A DNA stretch of 64,000 nucleotides from Thamnaconus septentrionalis (lineage: Eukaryota > Chordata > Actinopteri > Tetraodontiformes > Monacanthidae): positions 3,787,001 to 3,851,000 of the forward strand of contig CM020502.1 of the NCBI GenBank assembly GCA_009823395.1, in the 5' to 3' direction. Positions 55,301-64,000 of the stretch are shown here, piece by piece (the stretch's first letter is position 1; every line of letters begins with the position of its first letter). The notes under the pieces are model-generated. The model ran no database searches and was not told the DNA's origin. It saw only the letters and a list, made by a program, of their open reading frames with translations. The position numbers were made by a program, and so were the translations under genes.

Positions 55301-57683
55301 AATTGTTGAAGTTAAATGAAAAGTTTATAGTTCAAATCATTTGATAAATGTAACTAATTCATTGATCTGTTCATTATATATTTTTATTTTTCCCACGATG
55401 GCAGCTTGAGGTTCTGCCTGCCCGGACCGCACGTCACTGGTCACCGTCATTACAGGAGAAATTCAACCGCTGTGAGATTTTGATTTGACTTTACCTGGTG
55501 AGCTCCAGCCGGTCGCAGAGCTTCTCCACCTCCTCCATCATCTTCACGTTGTCGGCTTCGTTGTCCGCGAAGTAGTTCCAGGTCTGTCACGGGGGAACAA
55601 ATCGTCGCGAGTTAAAACAGTTTGAAGGGTTGAACTCTGCAACGAGGGCGCCTGGTGCGGGGACGGAACCTTGCAGGAGGTCCTGAGTTTCTGCCGCTCC
55701 TTCTTGATGGCCTTCTTCTGGATCTCCTTCTCCTTCTTGGCCTGCTGCGCCGCCTGCTTGGCCTCCTCCTCCTCCTTCTCCTTCAGCAAGCGAGCAGCTT
55801 CCAGCTCTGCCTGCCGGGCCTGCAGGAAAAGCAAACGGAATTTGTAAAAAACGGGAAGCGCGCAGTGTTGTGTGGCTGCTCTGCAATTTGTGTCTTATTT
55901 CAGCTGAATTCAGTTCAGTTTTCCAACAGGTGCAGCACTTATCCCCTTGTAGAAACCTTGCACCTGTTGGATTTTTTTTTAACCCAGAGACCCACTATCT
56001 TCTCCCAGGTGGGACAAATTCTACCAACAGTGGACCAATACCCTTGGCTGTTAGCAGAATGTGTTAAAACAGCAATCAGAAACCTGCTAAAATATTTTTC
56101 TGCCTTTTCATTTAAATGATATCAAACAAACATATGCACAGAAATGTCCGACTGGAGAGCAATTTGTCGTGTGCGAGAAACCAACTGGAAAACGGCTAAC
56201 AAAGGTTACCATGCTGGTAGCGTGCAGGCCACTGGTTTCTTTGTGTGCAGGAAGTTTGTCATACCACACGACGATCAAAGAAAAAGATTAAAGGACGCTC
56301 ACTTTCTCCTTCTCCTCCTGTCCCCTCTTCTTGGCATCGGCTTTGGCCTTCTTCTCAGACTCCTTTCGGGCTTTTTCTTCGTCTTTGAATTTCTTTATTC
56401 TGGGGTCGCAGCCGTAAGCCGTGTCTGCAAAAGCACAAGCGGGTGGAAAAACGTGTCAACTGGTGCGTTGTTTGCGTCGTCCCGCAGCGTGCCGCCGGAC
56501 TGGGGTTGCGTACCGACTAGCGTTCGTATCCTGTTCATCTCCTCCTTCTTCCTCTGAGCTCTGGAGGCCCGGTTCTGCTTTTCGATCCACCTCCTCTCGT
56601 CGCGACTGCGGAGACCGATTGAACACACACTGGTCAGATGCTGGACCCACAACTGCTTTTGCTGTGGTCGATACTTCAAGATAAAAAAAAAAAAAAAAAA
56701 GCAGCATCCCGCGCGACCCACCGCACCTCCTCTATGAGGAGCTGTGGCTGAGGCTGTGGCTGAGGGGGAGCAGCTGCAGCCAGAGGCTCACACTGCCCAG
56801 GAGGAGAACAGAGAGCTTCCACAGCCATCAGACTGATCAACGGTGCAACTAACGGCACGCAGCCCGTGCACTTTAAATTGCACATAGGAATTGATCTTAT
56901 TTATTAGGTTTTTATCTTTATCTTATTTGCAATACAGACCTATTTATAGCTGAGTTTGTAGCACAAGTAAATTCAACTGTTCATAATATGTAAATATCTT
57001 GCTCTTTATTTCTCCGTTTATACCTTAGATATTTTATTTTTCATTTTTTATTTTCCTTTGCACTGTGTTTTTTTGTAATTATGCTGTAATTATGCAAATT
57101 TCCCCACCGTGGGATCAATAAAGGTCTTCTTCTTCCTCTTATTTACTGTGATGTTTATTTTGGTGGCGTTGCTGCGATTGGCACACACAACATTGACACC
57201 GTTTCTGTCTTGTGCCCCTGTTGCTGCTGTAACAACACCAATTTCCCCCTCGGGCGATCGATAAAGTTTATTCAATTCAATTCTCTTCTAGCCCAGTGTG
57301 ATCTTACCATTCAGCCTTCTCTTTTTCCTCTTCATCCAAGTAGGAGAATTCCCTCCACGAATCAAAGTTGTACCTTTGTTGTACAAAAAACAAACACTTA
57401 ATTCATTCAGCGTCTGTTTCTGGCGCAGCAATGACAGACGGCAACTCCACTCACCAAAAAGAGTAAAAGTTGTCGACGTCTTCAAACGACGACTCCATGT
57501 TGCCGAAGCTGGGCACGTGCTTTTTGGTGGACCACCTGCCGTTCCTCTCGAAAACGGGGGCAAACACCTTGAAGAAGTTCTCCTTTCCTTCGCTCTTTGA
57601 AGGCACCGTGTTGTCGAAAGTGGGGTCCACACTGTCGAAGGCCCTCCTCTTCACCGGGTCCGACAGGATTTCCATAGCTGAGC

Positions 57684-57723
<40 letters not shown>

Positions 57724-59239
57724 AGGTGAGTAAACGATGCGTTCAGGGGTCATCCGGGAGCAGCGCCGCTGCGTGCGGTGAGCTACCTTTAGTGATACAG
57801 GTGAAGTAGTCGTTGCCTCCCTCGATGATCTGCTCCCCGGCGGCCCTCCTCTTGTCGGGGTGATGCTTCAGCACGATGGCCTTGTCTGTTTGGGAGCAGC
57901 GGAGCAGGTTTGAGGAGATGCGAGCCAGAGACGGACGGGAGAAGCGGGCGGCGAGGGTGCGAGAGGCGGCTACTTACGGGCAGCTTTGATCTGCCTCTGA
58001 GTGGCTTTGTACCTCAGGTTGGCGAGGCCGAGGACAGCATAGTGATCTTGATTCTGTCGGACAGGTGACACACTACTGTCAAAATGCATGGTTTCAATAC
58101 ACGTGTGTGCTATTGTGTTTTTTTATGATTATTTTTCAGAACTTTGTAATGGTATTTTTATTTTTTTATTTTTCTGCATTTCTGAATGCTACTTTTTTAG
58201 ACTTCTGTTTCTATTTTATATCTATATATTTCTTTTTATCATTCTGTACTTAGTTTTTATTTCTTTTTAATTGATCTAGGCTAATCCGGGACCTGAGTCC
58301 TAATTTTGTACTGTTGAAAATGGTATGACAAATAAAGTGTCCTTGAATCCTTGAATGCTACTATACTCCTGAGACAGACTGTGCTGTGGGTTTTGTTCTA
58401 GACTTGGTGGGCGTGAGGGGACTCAAAAATGAAACATTAGAATTTGTGATGATATGACAATGACCATAAAGATATGTTCCCAAAAAAATGCTAGAATAAA
58501 AAACTAGAATAAGTCATTAATAGAGTATGTTGGGTGTGTAGCCCATTACTTGTACCACACTTGTAGCCTATGGCTGGCATAATGAGTTGAGTTAGTCACT
58601 CCAATGACTAATTATTAGTGACTGTATATATAAAAAATGAACAAATGAAACTGAAAACCCTTAATTTGCAGCACGAAAGACGCATCAATGATCAAGGCCG
58701 TGAATACAAATCGAAGCCAAGTGCCTGATTCAGAACCGTTACCTTCCAGTCTTTGGGGTCAAGTGTACGGACCATCGGGTCCTCCACAATCTGAAACTCC
58801 TCATCTTCCGATTCCTCCGAAGACTCCTCCTCGTCCACCAGCTCCACAAAGGACGCTGACGTGGTTCTGTTCCTCCTCCTGATGTAGGCCTCAAACCAGC
58901 GGCCCACGGGCTCGACCGTCACCTTCACCGAGGCTGCCACAAGGACAAGAGCGGTTAGACTACCATGTGAAATACATTTGGCAAATCAGATGGACTCACA
59001 GTACCGAGTTAGGAGGGAGCCACCAATGGAAATGATGCTTAGAAATAGTGGCCATAAACTCACAAAGATGGGCTGACGGAGTATGTAGAGCTTAAAGAGG
59101 ATCCAAAGAATCATTTGTTAAAAATGTTCCTGTACCATCAGCTTACTGTTTGGGGTTGCAGGAGCAGCAAAAGCCCAAAGGGTTTTTACATATTTTTTCA
59201 CACAGTGTTTCAACTCATCTTAAGACGTGTAACAGTGTT

Positions 59240-59270
<31 letters not shown>

Positions 59271-59863
59271 AAAATACCTATATGCAAATTGATCATTTTT
59301 CTTTTTCAGAGAAGTGGGGCAAGCTTTCAATTTCGTCATGTTCACCACTGACTTTGAAAAATTACGCGCATTTGCATCGAACTTGAAATTTCAAGTTTAA
59401 AGGAGCAATCATACAGGTAACTGAATGGTCCAGGGAATCTTTAATCATTCCCCTTAGAAAGAATCACGTATTTAATATCACCTGTAAAGGCAAAAGGTTG
59501 TGAGGATTGTGTGCCTTGAATAAAGCATGCAGACTGCCAAGGGCTGCCAACAAGCAAGGGTTCTGCTAATGTCAAGAAGTATTTGATAATAAGCAGAGTG
59601 CTCAGCGCCTGGTTTACACTGTACAAGACTGACAAAAGAATAAATCCAAAAATATTACAATGTGACTCACAAACGAGTTCTAAATTAGGCTGACATGCTT
59701 AGTCTATAACTGCTAGGTCTTTTAGCTTACATGCTAACGAGTACATCAGTTCAAATACAAAACTGGTAGCTTAGCTAGCTACCGACTTTTACCCGTTCAA
59801 GCGCTTACCTGCTACGGTTGCGAAGACAACCGTTTCTTCACCCTCTAATGCTTCTAACAACAT
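52379..59863 (-). CDS. dnajc2: dnajc2: DnaJ homolog subfamily C member 2 (zuotin/MPP11/ZRF1)
   Basis: The gene encodes the J-protein of the ribosome-associated complex, which stimulates Hsp70 on nascent chains; vertebrate forms also act at chromatin. There are 16 coding exons, listed 5' to 3': 59863-59809, 58933-58743, 58053-57978, 57885-57787, 57677-57455, 57373-57308, 56605-56514, 56424-56303, 55819-55670, 55583-55495, 54761-54692, 54614-54427, 53777-53677, 53533-53423, 52739-52582 and 52447-52379. The frame is kept throughout, giving 619 residues (human 621). Domains in order are an acidic linker, the J domain from about residue 83 with HPD at 116-118, the zuotin homology region to about 240, a long charged helix (about 230-370), SANT1 from W452, SANT2 around W554, and a basic Lys-rich end. 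A nine-glycine run (441-449) precedes SANT1. Exon 9 uses a poor donor (GTTCCG). Intron 4 has a (GT)n tract at its acceptor. The gene is head-to-head with psmc2. Confidence 0.96.
52749..53042. mobile_element. Repeat B copy in dnajc2 intron 14
   Basis: Left part missing. It contains CCAGTTAGCTGCCATCTTGC, AAGCCTGGTGTGGACAATC, AAAGAAGAAGGTGGACGAGG and ends AACACTAAACCTTTA. It starts about 10 bases from exon 15 (52739), on the upstream side of its splice acceptor. Confidence 0.7.
54888..55125 (+). repeat. SINE copy in dnajc2 intron 10
   Basis: Head-to-middle portion of the same tRNA-derived SINE (GATGCCGCCTCACAGCAAGAAGG ... GATGAGCTGGCGACTTGTCC), diverged and cut before the (GAAT)n tail. It is antisense to dnajc2. 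Confidence 0.75.
57090..57290 (+). repeat. Two LINE-type 3' tails in dnajc2 intron 6
   Basis: AATTTCCCCACCGTGGGATCAATAAAGG at about 57,096 and AATTTCCCCCTCGGGCGATCGATAAAG at about 57,238 are variants of the same fish LINE/SINE 3' end, in tandem about 140 bases apart. Written here only as motif positions; no coding part is attached. Confidence 0.55.
57687..57722. repeat. (CA)n, read as (GU)n at the dnajc2 intron 4 acceptor
   Basis: About 17 CA units on the plus strand. In the pre-mRNA this is a GU tract ending about 8 bases before the AG of exon 5. Confidence 0.95.
59247..59275. repeat. (AAAT)n in dnajc2 intron 1
   Basis: Seven AAAT units in otherwise anonymous intron sequence. Confidence 0.9.
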
Positions 59864-60317
59864 CGTCGCGTGGGTTATACAAACATTCAGAGGGCGTAAT
59901 CGTTCAAGTGACAGTTCTCTAAAGTGCTAAAGATTGTGGCCCGCTCATTACCACACCACATGGGCCTCCCTTTCTAAATGCCAACCCAAAAACTAAACCC
60001 TCCGTGTTCCGAATAATAGTTCCGGACCTGCCCCTCCTTCCTACTTCATGAAAAAAAAATTTCTGGATTTAGAATATTTTAATAACGTCCGATGTTTTTT
60101 CTATGTATCATTAAGACACTTAATTGGGAAAAAATACAATATTTTTTAAGTTAACATGTAAAGATGTTCAAAGGTACATCTCTTAAATGATTCCGGCCTC
60201 TTGTTTCCGGTAAGTGACGTCTTATACCGGAAGCTCAAAGCCGCTGTGTAATGCTATAGTTTGATTGTCGCGAAGAGTGCCGTCCTCTGCGAGAACTAGT
60301 AAATAACCAAGTCAAAA
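59864..60317. promoter_or_regulatory. Divergent promoter between dnajc2 and psmc2
   Basis: Only 454 bases separate the two start codons. Close to psmc2 there is a cluster: TTCCGG (60191-60196), TTTCCGG (60204-60210), the CRE-like TGACGTC (60215-60221) and CCGGAAG (60227-60233). These are ETS and CREB/ATF-type motifs usual in TATA-less housekeeping promoters. A second TTCCGG is near 60,020. The middle 150 bases are AT-rich. Shared control of a chaperone and a proteasome ATPase is an inference from spacing only. Confidence 0.65.
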
Positions 60318-63629
<3,312 letters not shown>

Positions 63630-63695
63630 GTAAGACACCATTAAGTCTCAGTCATCTGCCCACATAACTGTCAGCACCTTTGCCTTAAAGGCCTT

Positions 63696-64000
63696 AAAGG
63701 GCCAGTGTGTCAAATTTGGCTTGATTTAAAAAAAAAAAAAAAAAAGCTTAACATACTACCCATAAATACATTAATACAAGTTTAATCGCAGTACAATAAA
63801 AGTCATTTGAGTTTCCTACCCATAGAAGAGTTTTCATGTAAATAAGAATATACACAGAGCAATAAGGGTCTTGCTCCTAGTTAGCTGCCATCTTGCACCA
63901 CCATTTTTTAAGGAAGTCCATCTGACAGTGGACTAAATTGGAAACGTGCTGTCAGGCAGGCTTCCTTAAAACCAGGCTTCCTTAAAAGAAATTTACACAC
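63696..64000. mobile_element. Repeat B copy in psmc2 intron 11, rearranged, runs off the window
   Basis: AAAGGGCCAGTGTGTCAAAT at the left, and the usual interior up to GCTGCCATCTTGCACCACC. After TTTTAAGGAAG the sequence folds back to GCAGGCTTCCTTAAAA, and part of it is duplicated (CAGGCTTCCTTAAAA twice). Confidence 0.65.

Noticed and set aside
57470..57733. 87-aa plus-strand ORF with a His-Thr repeat
   Set aside because: Antisense of dnajc2 exon 5 plus translation of the (CA)n tract.

Overview
This window is nuclear DNA from a teleost fish, probably a percomorph-type genome. The evidence is GT-AG introns, vertebrate-type housekeeping proteins, fish tRNA-derived SINEs with GAAT tails, Tc1/mariner, hAT-like and piggyBac-like elements, a chromodomain Ty3/gypsy copy, and many long (AT)n and (CA)n tracts.

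Positions 1 to about 43,100 hold no host gene I can support. This part is a patchwork of transposable elements, microsatellites and anonymous single-copy DNA, some of it possibly conserved non-coding sequence. The elements include full-length and tail-only SINEs with visible target-site duplications, several families of short inverted-repeat DNA transposons, and a piggyBac-like element nested in another repeat. From 34.7 to 38.9 kb there is a dense nest: a Tc1-like DD37E transposase remnant split by an internally deleted LINE, then a 5'-truncated Ty3/gypsy integrase-chromodomain fragment with an LTR, then a tail-only SINE.

Positions 43,100 to 64,000 are a compact housekeeping cluster of four genes in alternating orientation. 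phax (minus; snRNA export adaptor, whole coding sequence in one exon) is head-to-head with pmpcb (plus; 13 coding exons; beta subunit of the mitochondrial processing peptidase). pmpcb is tail-to-tail with dnajc2 (minus; 16 coding exons; ribosome-associated J-protein with two SANT domains). dnajc2 is head-to-head with psmc2 (plus; proteasome ATPase Rpt1; 11 coding exons seen, the gene runs off the right edge). pmpcb, dnajc2 and psmc2 are also neighbours in human (7q22). The two divergent pairs are separated by short intervals (about 0.84 and 0.45 kb) with ETS-like and CRE-like sites. The convergent pair has poly(A) signals only 4 bp apart on opposite strands.

The four genes act in basic RNA export, mitochondrial import, co-translational folding and proteolysis. 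They share a housekeeping character, not a pathway. I found no CRISPR, operon, toxin or defence-type system, and nothing that I would call a new biological system. The most interesting points are the intronless phax coding region, the nested transposon history with exact insertion junctions, the recurrent tail-only SINE unit, a large hairpin in pmpcb intron 9, and microsatellites placed at splice sites.
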